DNA of 38,143 nucleotides. Source: Myxococcales bacterium. Lineage in GTDB: Bacteria > Myxococcota_A > Polyangia > Polyangiales > Houyiibacteriaceae. Shown piece by piece: positions 21,280 to 28,628 of the stretch. Where the stretch lies: contig JAHBWH010000068.1 of assembly GCA_019637115.1 (NCBI GenBank), forward strand, positions 1-38,143, given 5' to 3'. The notes below the pieces were generated by a model. It was not told where the DNA came from. It searched no databases and saw only the letters and a list, made by a program, of their open reading frames with translations. Every line of letters starts with the position of its first letter. The stretch's first letter is position 1. The position numbers were made by a program, and so were the translations under genes.

Positions 21280-21561
21280 ATGTTGGACGAGGCGGAGGTT
21301 CGGCAGGTCGCGCGGCTCGCGCGGCTAGGGCTGACCGACGAAGAGGTTGGCGTCATGCGCGGGCAGCTCGCGGGCGTGCTCGCGCACGTGCGCGACCTTG
21401 ACGCGGTCGACGTCGAAGGGGTGGATCCGCTCGGGTTGGCCCCGGCCGGGATGGGCTCGCGCGAGGACGACGTCCGCGCGGGGCTCGCGCGCGAGGACGC
21501 GCTCGCCGGGGCCCCTGAGCCGGTGGACGAGGGCTTCGGCGTGCCGAAGGCATTCGAATGA
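21280..21561 (+). CDS. gatC: Asp-tRNA(Asn)/Glu-tRNA(Gln) amidotransferase subunit C
   Basis: GatC is the small belt-like subunit that holds GatA and GatB together in the tRNA-dependent amidotransferase. The 93-residue product MLDEAEVRQVARLARLGLTD, then QLAGVLAHVRDLDAVDVEGVDPL and a C-terminal REDDVRAGLAREDALAGAPE segment, matches GatC in order and length. The ATG at 21280 has GAGGA seven bases upstream. An earlier in-frame ATG at 21259 overlaps the stop codon of the lipoprotein gene and would add seven residues. The gatA start overlaps the stop codon by four bases (ATGA). Confidence 0.93.
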   Translation: MLDEAEVRQVARLARLGLTDEEVGVMRGQLAGVLAHVRDLDAVDVEGVDPLGLAPAGMGSREDDVRAGLAREDALAGAPEPVDEGFGVPKAFE

Positions 21562-22961
21562 CGCGCTCGATCGGCGAGGCCCTCGCGGCTGCGCGAGACG
21601 GGTCCGCGCAAGAGGTCGCCACGGCGGCCATCGCGCGGGCGCGCGACGACCGCTGGGGCGCGCTCCTGCACGTCGACCAGGAAGGCGCGCTCGCTGCGGC
21701 GGCGTCGGTCGACACGGCGGCGACGGAGGGACGCGCCGTCGGGCCGCTCGCTGGCGTGCCCGTCGTGATCAAGGACAACCTCTGCCAGCGCGGGACGCCG
21801 ACGACGTGCGCGTCGAAGCTGCTCGAGGGTTGGGTCGCGCCCTACGACGCGCACGTCGTCGAGCGCCTGTGCGCCGCTGGAGCGGTGATCGTGGGCAAGG
21901 CGAACCTGGACGAGTTCGCGATGGGCTCGTCCGGCGAGACCAGCGCGTTCGGCCCGACCCGCAACCCGTGTGACGAGGCGCGGGTGCCCGGTGGGTCGAG
22001 CAGCGGCTCGGCGGCGGCCGTCGCGGCGGGCATCGTCCCCGCCGCGCTCGGGAGCGACACGGGCGGCTCGGTCCGCCAGCCGGCGGCCTTCTGCGGCCTC
22101 GTCGGCCTCAAGCCGACCTACGGCCGCGTGTCGCGCTACGGGCTCGTCGCCTTCGCGTCGAGCCTCGATCAGGTCGGCCCGATCGCGCGCGACGCCGCCA
22201 GCGCGGCGGCTCTCTTCGACGTCGTCGCGGGCTACGACCCGCGCGACGCGACGAGCGCGGACGCGCCGCGCGGCGAGCACGTCGCGGCCGTCGCGCGCGG
22301 GGTGAGGGGGCTGCGCGTGGGGGTGCCGCGCGACTTCGTCGCGGGCGCCGATCCGGACGTGCGCGACGCCTTCGAGCGCGCGCTCGATCGCCTGGTCGAG
22401 CGGGGGGCGAGCGTCGTGGACGTCGCGCTGCCGCACGCGCGGCACGGGGTCAGCGTCTACTACCTGGTCGCCACCGCGGAGGCGTCGAGCAACCTCGCGC
22501 GCTTCGACGGCGTGCGCTTCGGCCTCCGCGTCGAGGGCGCGGATCTTACCGAGACCTACGAGCGCACCCGGGCGCGCTTCGGCCCCGAGGTGAAGCGGCG
22601 GATCTTGCTCGGCACCTACGCGCTGAGCGCGGGCTATTACGACGCCTACTACCTCCGCGCGCAGAAGGTCCGCGTGCGCATCGCGGAGGACTTCGCGCAA
22701 GCGTTCGAGCGTTGCGACGTCGTAGCGACCCCGACGACGCCGACGGTGGCGTGGCGCCTCGGGGAACGGAGCGACGATCCGCTGCAGACGTGGCTGCAGG
22801 ATCTCTACACCTTGCCCGCCAGCCTCGCGGGCCTGCCGGCGCTCTCGGCGCCCTGCGGGACCGGCGAGGCGGGGCTGCCCGTGGGCTTCCACGTGACGGG
22901 CCGGCGCTGGGACGAGGCGACGTTGCTCGCGGTGGCCGGCGCGCTGGAGGGGGAGCGATGA
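21558..22961 (+). CDS. gatA: Asp-tRNA(Asn)/Glu-tRNA(Gln) amidotransferase subunit A
   Basis: GatA is the glutaminase of the amidotransferase; it releases ammonia that GatB uses to amidate mischarged tRNA. The 467-residue product has the amidase-signature catalytic triad: Lys72 in VVIKDNL, the cis-Ser147 in PGGSSSGSAAA and the nucleophile Ser171 in GSDTGGSVRQPAAFCG. The spacings (75 and 24 residues) equal those of known GatA. The C-terminal segment SLAGLPALSAPCG and GLPVGFHVTGRRWDEATLL are also typical. It overlaps gatC and gatB by ATGA at both ends, which indicates tight translational coupling for a 1:1:1 complex. Confidence 0.97.
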   Translation: MTRSIGEALAAARDGSAQEVATAAIARARDDRWGALLHVDQEGALAAAASVDTAATEGRAVGPLAGVPVVIKDNLCQRGTPTTCASKLLEGWVAPYDAHVVERLCAAGAVIVGKANLDEFAMGSSGETSAFGPTRNPCDEARVPGGSSSGSAAAVAAGIVPAALGSDTGGSVRQPAAFCGLVGLKPTYGRVSRYGLVAFASSLDQVGPIARDAASAAALFDVVAGYDPRDATSADAPRGEHVAAVARGVRGLRVGVPRDFVAGADPDVRDAFERALDRLVERGASVVDVALPHARHGVSVYYLVATAEASSNLARFDGVRFGLRVEGADLTETYERTRARFGPEVKRRILLGTYALSAGYYDAYYLRAQKVRVRIAEDFAQAFERCDVVATPTTPTVAWRLGERSDDPLQTWLQDLYTLPASLAGLPALSAPCGTGEAGLPVGFHVTGRRWDEATLLAVAGALEGER

Positions 22962-24439
22962 GGGTCGAGGTGGGCGGCGTCCCCTACGAGGTCGTCATCG
23001 GGCTGGAGGTCCACGCGCAGCTCGCGACACGGACGAAGCTCTTCTGCGGGTGCCCGACCGAATACGGCGCCGCACCGAACACGCAGATCTGTCCGGTTTG
23101 CCTCGGCCTCCCCGGCGCGCTGCCCGTCCCGAACGCCCGCGCGCTCGAGCTCGCCGCGCGCGCGGGCTTCGCGCTCGGCTGCGACGTGCGCCCGCGCAGC
23201 GTCTTCGCGCGCAAGAGCTACTTCTACCCCGACCTCGCGAAGGGCTATCAGATCTCGCAGCTCGACGAGCCGCTGAACCTCGGCGGCGAGGTGCGCTTCT
23301 CGGTCGAAAGTGGCTCGGGACTTCGAGAGGAGCGCCGCGTGCGGCTCACGCGCATCCACGTCGAGGAGGACGCGGCCAAGAGCACGCACGCGGGGGGTCG
23401 GACGGTGGTCGACTTCAACCGCGCGGGGACGCCGCTCATCGAGATCGTGAGCGAGCCGGAGCTTCGGAGCGGGGCCGAGGCGGAGGCTTACCTCAAGGCC
23501 CTGCGCGAGGTGCTGATGTTCGCGGGGGTGAACGACGGCAACCTCGAGCAGGGCTCGTTCCGCTGCGACGCGAACGTCTCCATCCGGCCCGAGGGGCAGG
23601 AGGCCTTCGGTACGCGCGTCGAGCTGAAGAACCTCAACTCGTTCCGCTTCGTGCGCTTGGCGATCGAGGGCGAGGCGCGCCGACAGGCGCTGCTGCTCGA
23701 GTCGGGCGAGGCGGTGCGCCAAGAGACGCGAGGCTGGGACGAGGGGCGGCAGTCGACCTACCCGCTGCGCTCCAAGGAAGAGGCGGAGGACTATCGCTAC
23801 TTCCCCGATCCAGATCTGCCGCCCGTCGTCTTCGACGAGGCGACCCTCGCGGCCTATCGCGGCGCGACGCCCGAGCTGGCGACCGCCCGTCGCGCCCGAT
23901 GGCAGGCCGAGCTCGGCCTGACCGAGTACGACGCGGGTGTGCTCACGGGGCACCCGGAGGTGGCGTCGTACTTCGAGCAGGTGGCGTCGGGGCTGGCCTC
24001 GAGGGCGACGCTCGGCCTCGCGGTCGCGGGGAAGAAGGCGGCGAACTTCGTGCAGGCCGAGATCCTCGGGTACGTCGAGGCGGCGGGCCTCGAGGCGACG
24101 TTCCCCGCGCCGGCGGCGGAGATCGCGGCGCTGCTCGCGCTGGTCGAGGCGGGGACGATCAACGGCAAGATCGCGAAGGAGGTCTTCGCGACGATGCGCG
24201 CCAACGGCGAGGGGGCCGAGGTGATCGTAGCGCGCGAGGGCCTCGCGCAGGTCACCGACAGCGGCGCCATCGAGGCCGTCGTCGACGAGGTGCTCGCGGC
24301 GAGCGCCGCGCAGGTCGCACAATATCGCGCGGGGAAGACCGCCGTGATCGGCTATTTCGTCGGCCAGGTCATGAAGGCGACGAAGGGCCGGGCCAGCCCC
24401 GCGGAGGTCCAGGCCGCCCTGCGGCGCAAGCTGGACTGA
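22958..24439 (+). CDS. gatB: Asp-tRNA(Asn)/Glu-tRNA(Gln) amidotransferase subunit B
   Basis: GatB carries the kinase/amidotransferase site and recognises the tRNA through its C-terminal YqeY-like tail domain. The 493-residue product begins MRVEVGGVPYEVVIGLEVHAQLATRTKLFCGC, followed by CPVCLGLPGALPVPN, the KSYFYPDLAKGYQISQ motif, HVEEDAAKSTH, DFNRAGTPLIEIVSEPE, RCDANVSIRP and ELKNLNSFR. All are GatB hallmarks, including the Cys residues of the zinc site. It ends GYFVGQVMKATKGRASPAEV, the standard tail. The frame is open upstream of the ATG, but the ATGA overlap with gatA, preceded by GGAGGGGGAG, fixes the start. Confidence 0.97.
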   Translation: MRVEVGGVPYEVVIGLEVHAQLATRTKLFCGCPTEYGAAPNTQICPVCLGLPGALPVPNARALELAARAGFALGCDVRPRSVFARKSYFYPDLAKGYQISQLDEPLNLGGEVRFSVESGSGLREERRVRLTRIHVEEDAAKSTHAGGRTVVDFNRAGTPLIEIVSEPELRSGAEAEAYLKALREVLMFAGVNDGNLEQGSFRCDANVSIRPEGQEAFGTRVELKNLNSFRFVRLAIEGEARRQALLLESGEAVRQETRGWDEGRQSTYPLRSKEEAEDYRYFPDPDLPPVVFDEATLAAYRGATPELATARRARWQAELGLTEYDAGVLTGHPEVASYFEQVASGLASRATLGLAVAGKKAANFVQAEILGYVEAAGLEATFPAPAAEIAALLALVEAGTINGKIAKEVFATMRANGEGAEVIVAREGLAQVTDSGAIEAVVDEVLAASAAQVAQYRAGKTAVIGYFVGQVMKATKGRASPAEVQAALRRKLD

Positions 24440-24447
24440 GAGCTCCC

Positions 24448-24469
24448 CCGGAAGGTCACGAGCTTCCGG
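24448..24469. terminator. Hairpin between convergent gatB and the LCP gene
   Basis: CCGGAAG (24448-24454) and CTTCCGG (24463-24469) form a perfect 7-bp stem with an 8-base loop. It lies nine bases past the gatB stop codon and just past the LCP stop codon on the other strand. A bidirectional terminator is likely. Confidence 0.6.
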
Positions 24470-24486
24470 TTCGCTATACTGAGCGT
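24454..24486. repeat. 33-bp dispersed repeat, copy 1
   Basis: Bases 24454-24486 match 28585-28617 at 27 of 33 positions with no gap, and all six differences are transitions. Both copies lie directly 3' of a minus-strand gene's stop codon. The function is unknown. Confidence 0.55.
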
Positions 24487-24487
24487 C

Positions 24488-25753
24488 TCAGCGGAGCGCG
24501 GCGTCGGCGGGCTGGCAGCGCGCGTGGCGGTGGGGCGCTCCGGGGGCAGGCGCGTCGAAGAGCCCGGCGAGGGCGCGATCGACGGCTTCGGGATCGGCGA
24601 CGAGCATCGCGCGCCCTTCGGGGCCTCGGTGGGCGCGCACCTCGCGGTGCCCGAGCAGCAGGCCGTGCAGCCGCTCGCTTCGGACGCTCGCGGTGCGGCG
24701 CAGCAGCGCGAGCAGCTCGAGGCGGCTCATCGTCGTCGTCACGCCGCCCTCGAGCGCGACGCCGAGGACGGGGCCCCACGCGCTCGGGCCGAGCTCGCGG
24801 ATACGGTCGCGGAGGCCGAAGAGCACCGCCTGTTGGCGCCGCGCGCGGTCCCAGTCCGAGCGCCCGTGGCGGCTGCGCACGTACATCGCCGCCGTCACAC
24901 CGTCGAGGCGTCGGCGGCCCTCCGCGACGTCGAGCGAGCGCCGCCCGCTCGGCGCGCGCGGGTCGATGAAGTTGTCGCGGATGGGGCACGGCACGTCGAT
25001 CTCCACGCCGCCGAGTCGGTCGATGGTGCGCTCGAAGACCTCGAGGTCGCCAACGACGACGTGCCGGATGGGGATCGCGAGGAGGTCTTCGACGATCGCT
25101 CGCAGCGTCTCGAGCGGATCGCGCCCGGCGCGGGTCGCGATCCGGAGCGTGGCGTTGACACGCGCGGGCCCGTGCCCTGGCACGTCGACCCGCAGATCTC
25201 GGGGGACCGAGACGAGGCCGACGTGGCCCGTGGTGTCGTCGAAGACCGCGACCACGAGGGTGTCGGCACGACCCCAGAGGCCCGAGCGTGTGTGGTCGAC
25301 GCCGACCAGCAGGTAGCTCTCGGTCGTGGCGAAGACCGGCGCGGGGGCGCGCTCGGTGTGTTGGGCGCCACGGAAGGGGAGGGTGCGTGTTTCGTCGTCG
25401 TCTCGGGCGTTGCCCTCACGGGCCGCGTCGGGCAGGGCCCCGTCAGTGTCGTCGTCGTCCGGTGGCGCCCCGAGGGCCCAGGAGAGCTCGTCCTGGTCGT
25501 CTCCGAGTGGGTCGTCGTCGAGCCCCTCCGGAGCGTCGAGGAGCACTCGGTTGGGGGGCTGGTAGGTGAAGGGCCGGCGCGTGAGCCAGATCGCGCCTGT
25601 CGCGGCTCCCGCGGTGAAAGCGAGCAGAACGATCGCGAGGGCGCGACGACGAAGGCGCCTGGTCGTCGAGGGTGGCGTCGACGTCGCTTTGGTCGCCGCC
25701 GAGGCGGAGGCGTCGGGGGACGACGGGGCGAGCTGGTGAGGGAGAGGAGCCAC
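24488..25753 (-). CDS. LytR-CpsA-Psr (LCP) family membrane protein
   Basis: LCP proteins are membrane-anchored phosphotransferases that move polymers from lipid carriers to cell-wall or other acceptors. The 421-residue product has a basic cytoplasmic N terminus (RRLRRRA), one membrane helix (ALAIVLLAFTAGAATGAIWL, ~39-58) and then a very acidic linker with repeated Asp runs. The LCP domain covers ~145-300: YLLVGVDHTRSGLWGRADTL, VSVPRDLRVDVPGHGPARVN, RTIDRLGGVEIDVPCP, and YVRSRHGRSDWDRARRQQAV. The conserved Arg and Asp residues of the pyrophosphate-binding pocket are present. The best start is GTG at 25753, with GAGG six bases upstream; the open frame before it has no similarity. LCP proteins are best known from Gram-positive bacteria, so the acceptor here is unclear. 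Confidence 0.87.
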   Translation of the reverse strand: MAPLPHQLAPSSPDASASAATKATSTPPSTTRRLRRRALAIVLLAFTAGAATGAIWLTRRPFTYQPPNRVLLDAPEGLDDDPLGDDQDELSWALGAPPDDDDTDGALPDAAREGNARDDDETRTLPFRGAQHTERAPAPVFATTESYLLVGVDHTRSGLWGRADTLVVAVFDDTTGHVGLVSVPRDLRVDVPGHGPARVNATLRIATRAGRDPLETLRAIVEDLLAIPIRHVVVGDLEVFERTIDRLGGVEIDVPCPIRDNFIDPRAPSGRRSLDVAEGRRRLDGVTAAMYVRSRHGRSDWDRARRQQAVLFGLRDRIRELGPSAWGPVLGVALEGGVTTTMSRLELLALLRRTASVRSERLHGLLLGHREVRAHRGPEGRAMLVADPEAVDRALAGLFDAPAPGAPHRHARCQPADAALR

Positions 25754-25916
25754 GCACGTCCTCACAGCATGGGCCGCGCCAGCCAACGGATCCGGCGACT
25801 TTCGGTGAGAGGCGTGTCTGACGAGCGGCGGTGCGGTTGCCACGCGGACGCACCTCACGCCCACGCTTCGCGCCGCGCCGACTACCGAGGCGCCGACTAC
25901 GGGGTAGGACGCGCGC

Positions 25917-26966
25917 ATGATCATCGTGACGACGCATGAGGGCCTCGAGGGGGTCCTGGCCGAGGAGCTTCGGACCCTCGGGATCGAGCCGACGGCGCTC
26001 GCGCCGGAGGGGCGCGTGGGGACCGTCGCGATCCCGGCCGACGTGGACGTCGCGCCGTTGAGCACGCTGCGCAGCGCCATCCACGTGCGACGCGACCGAG
26101 GCGTCTGGCGTGGTCCGCCGTCCCTTCGGGCCATCGTCGACCTCGCGTCGCGGGCTGACGTCCCCGAGCTCGATCGGGCCGCGAGCTTCGCCGTTCGCTG
26201 CGAGCGCGAGGAGGGCGTCGGTGACTTCCAGAGCCCCGACGTCGAGCGCGCGGTCGGCGCGACGCTCCAAGGGCGCTACGGGGTGCGGGTCGACCTCGCC
26301 GCGCCGGAGGTCCTCGTCGCGATCGACGCGCAGGCTTCCGCCACGAGCCTCGGCGTCCAGCACACCCGCGCGCCGCTCTCTCACCGCTTCTACCCCCGCC
26401 CCTACCAGCAGCGCACCGCGCTCAAGGCCGACGTCGCGTTCGCCTGCCTCCGCGTCGCCGAGCGCGCGCTGGGGGGCCCCCCGACCGCGCTGCTCGACCC
26501 CTTCTGTGGCTCGGGGACGATCCTCCTCGAAGCGGGCGCGAGCCATCCCGAGGTCCGCCTCTATGGCAGCGACAAGAAGCCCGACGCGGCGCTCGGCGCC
26601 GCCGCGAACCTCGAGGCGTTCGGGCTCGGATCTCGCGCGCACGTCGTCACCGCCGAGCTCGACCTCTGCGCGCGCCGACTCGGCGGCGCGCAGGTCGACG
26701 CGATCGTCACGAACCCGCCCTACGGCGTGCGCATGGGCGCGCGCCTCGACTTCCACCAGCTCTTCGCGCGTATCCTCCGGCTTGCGTCGGCGACCCTGCG
26801 CCCGGAGGGCGTCGTGGTGACGCTCGCGGTCCACGAGACGGAGCTCGCGCGCGCCGCCGCGGAGCAGGGCTATGTGCACGAGGTCGCGCTGCGGGTCCGC
26901 ACCGGATCCGTCACCCCCGCGATCGTTCGGCTCCGGCGGGGCGGCCGCGGGACGCCGTCCACGTAG
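25917..26966 (+). CDS. THUMP-domain SAM-dependent RNA methyltransferase
   Basis: The protein probably methylates a guanine base (N2) in tRNA or rRNA. The 349-residue product has an N-terminal THUMP-type RNA-binding region (MIIVTTHEGLEGVLAEELRTLG, then VERAVGATLQGRYGVRVDLAAPEVLVAIDA). The RlmL/Trm14-like linker LSHRFYPRPYQQRTALKADVAFACL follows (shown split: LSHRFYPRPYQQRT, ALKADVAFACL). The Rossmann methyltransferase domain has DPFCGSGTILLEA at 194-206 (SAM site) and NPPYGVRMG at 266-274; NPPY is the catalytic motif of amino-group N-methyltransferases. It is half the length of RlmKL, so a Trm14/TrmN-like or YcbY N-half enzyme is the closest guess. It converges with the ATPase gene downstream. 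Confidence 0.87.
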   Translation: MIIVTTHEGLEGVLAEELRTLGIEPTALAPEGRVGTVAIPADVDVAPLSTLRSAIHVRRDRGVWRGPPSLRAIVDLASRADVPELDRAASFAVRCEREEGVGDFQSPDVERAVGATLQGRYGVRVDLAAPEVLVAIDAQASATSLGVQHTRAPLSHRFYPRPYQQRTALKADVAFACLRVAERALGGPPTALLDPFCGSGTILLEAGASHPEVRLYGSDKKPDAALGAAANLEAFGLGSRAHVVTAELDLCARRLGGAQVDAIVTNPPYGVRMGARLDFHQLFARILRLASATLRPEGVVVTLAVHETELARAAAEQGYVHEVALRVRTGSVTPAIVRLRRGGRGTPST

Positions 26967-27005
26967 GCCGAACGGAAGACACCTGCGCGCCCACAGAGCC
27001 CCGTG

Positions 27006-27038
27006 CCGGCGGCCGTCGCTGTCCCTTGCGGTCGCCGG
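27006..27038. terminator. Hairpin between convergent methyltransferase and ATPase genes
   Basis: CCGGCGGCCG (27006-27015) pairs with CGGTCGCCGG (27029-27038) with one G-T wobble around a 13-base loop. It lies midway between the two converging stop codons, as expected for a shared terminator. No T-run is present. Confidence 0.5.
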
Positions 27039-27049
27039 ACAACCCTGCT

Positions 27050-28261
27050 TCAACCGCGGCCGAGCGGCGCGAGGCCGGCGTCGAGCTCGGCGAAGGTCTC
27101 AGCGGTGACCCAGAGCGCCTCCTCGGCCTGCGGGTAATGGTGGTAGAAGCTCTCGAGCGCGCGCTCGTGTCGGGGCTGCGGGCCATCCCAGCTCACCTGC
27201 ACGGGGCGCACCATCTTCCCCTGCTGAACCACGAAGTCCACTTCGCCGCCCTCGCCGCGCCAGTAGCTCACCGGCCCGAAGCGTCGTCGCAAGGCGAGGT
27301 GCGCGGCGCACTCGAGCGACTTGCCTCGGTCGTCGGTACCGGGCGCCACCACCACGCGGCGCAGGCCGGTGTCGACGGGGTAGACCTTGCGGTTGCGGTG
27401 GGCGCGCTGCCGCTCCGACCAGGCGAAGAAGGGGACCTGAAAGAGCAGGTAGGCGGACTCGGCGGCGTCGAGGTACACACCGGCGGTGTCGGTGGCGAGG
27501 CCGAGCGCGCCGGCCAGGCGGCGCAAGCTCAGCTCGGAGCCGGCGGCCTCGTAGGCCATCTGCACCACCTGCCGGATCGGGCGACTGGAGCGCGCGCCGA
27601 CGCGCTCGCGGATGTCGCGCTCCACGATGTCGTGGAAGTACTGGCGGAGGAGGGCCTCGGCGTCGGGGGTCTGCAGCGGCTCGGGGAAGCCGCCATCGCG
27701 CAGGTGCTCGGCGAGGCCGGCCTCGGGGTTCAGCAGGCGGCGCTCGGCCAGATCGAACGGGAAGAGTTCGAGCGTGAGGTGTCGCCCGGTGAGCGCCGCT
27801 CCCAGCTCGCCGGAGAGGAGCGTGGCGTTGGAGCCGGAGACGACGAAGAGATCTGCCGTGGGGCGCTCGAGCTGGGCGCGCAGCCAGCGCTCCCACCCGG
27901 GCACCTGCTGGATCTCGTCGAGCAAGAACAGGGCGCGCTCGGCCTCGGGCCGCAGCGCACGAAAGCCGCTGACCAACGCGTCGAGCAAGGGCGGCGCGAG
28001 CTGATGGATGAGCCGAGGGTCCTCGAAATTCAGAAAGATCGTGTGCGTTTGCGGCACGTCGTAGCGCGCCGCGAGCTGGCGCATCAGCACAGACTTGCCG
28101 CAGCGCCGCACGCCTTGGATGACCAGGGCCAAGGAGGGCCGAAGGGTCTGCGGCAGCGCGACGCGCCGCGGCACGGAGGGCGGGAGCGGGCGGTCCCAAT
28201 GGCTCCAGGCGGCGGCGATGGCCATCAGCTCGGACATGTTGTCGACTGTAATCGACACCAT
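27050..28261 (-). CDS. AAA_14/DUF4143 ATPase
   Basis: The 403-residue product has the two-part architecture of a widespread but poorly understood prokaryotic ATPase family. The AAA_14 P-loop is VIQGVRRCGKSVLMRQL (Walker A, Lys56), with Walker B RALFLLDEIQQVPGWERWL and sensor VVSGSNATLLSGEL. The DUF4143 domain follows, with a degraded PD-(D/E)XK nuclease-like core: SYWRGEGGEVDFVVQQG then RPVQVSW. The expected ExK is QxS here, so nuclease activity is unlikely. Such genes are sporadically distributed and often acquired by transfer. The ATG at 28261 lies in the loop of an inverted repeat. An ATG eight codons later (28237) is an alternative. Neither has a ribosome-binding site. The biological role is unknown. 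Confidence 0.85.
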   Translation of the reverse strand: MVSITVDNMSELMAIAAAWSHWDRPLPPSVPRRVALPQTLRPSLALVIQGVRRCGKSVLMRQLAARYDVPQTHTIFLNFEDPRLIHQLAPPLLDALVSGFRALRPEAERALFLLDEIQQVPGWERWLRAQLERPTADLFVVSGSNATLLSGELGAALTGRHLTLELFPFDLAERRLLNPEAGLAEHLRDGGFPEPLQTPDAEALLRQYFHDIVERDIRERVGARSSRPIRQVVQMAYEAAGSELSLRRLAGALGLATDTAGVYLDAAESAYLLFQVPFFAWSERQRAHRNRKVYPVDTGLRRVVVAPGTDDRGKSLECAAHLALRRRFGPVSYWRGEGGEVDFVVQQGKMVRPVQVSWDGPQPRHERALESFYHHYPQAEEALWVTAETFAELDAGLAPLGRG

Positions 28262-28312
28262 GTGAAGTGTCGATGGTGTTCGATGGTCGAACGCTTGTCG
28301 ATCGTGATCGAC
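28251..28312 (-). promoter_or_regulatory. Cluster of TCGA-containing palindromes around the ATPase start codon
   Basis: ATCGACAC (28251-28258) pairs with GTGTCGAT (28267-28274), with the start codon inside the 8-base loop. A second perfect palindrome, GTCGATC, GT, GATCGAC, covers 28297-28312. Related TTCGA/GTCGA half-sites lie between them. The arrangement suggests an autoregulatory operator or an RNA hairpin that hides the start codon. Confidence 0.5.
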
Positions 28313-28628
28313 GATATTGGGCGGAGACCCGGTCCGCTCGATGGCTACGCCGCATCCGGCCGGGGACGTACAGCTCTCGTCCGGGGGAAGACGCCCGAGT
28401 GCCGTCGGAACCCAACCACGGCCGCGGGGCCGGTCCCCGTCGCGGTCGAGACCTAAGTACAGCTCCCCATAAGTTCATGACCAGGTGCGGCAGCTCCATC
28501 TCGTCCAGCTGCGTTGCTCCTCAGTCACGGGCCAACAGCCCGCTCCCTCGTCGCGCCTTGCTGGACGGGCGCCTCTTTGCACGTGGTCACGAACTCCTGG
28601 TTCACTGTACTAAGCGTCCTGGGTGCTC
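28262..28628. other. Intergenic region between the ATPase gene and the Clp-like operon
   Basis: Apart from the palindromes near 28297-28312 and the 33-bp repeat copy at 28585-28617, I see no gene, RNA or clear terminator in this stretch. It must hold the 3' end of the Clp-like operon and the promoter of the ATPase gene. ORFs here are short and compositionally unlike the neighbouring genes. Confidence 0.5.
28585..28617. repeat. 33-bp dispersed repeat, copy 2
   Basis: This is the partner of 24454-24486 (27 of 33 identical, all differences transitions). It lies 11 bases past the stop codon of the last Clp-like gene. Unlike copy 1 it does not form the 7-bp hairpin, so the similarity is not explained by a shared terminator stem. 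Confidence 0.55.
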
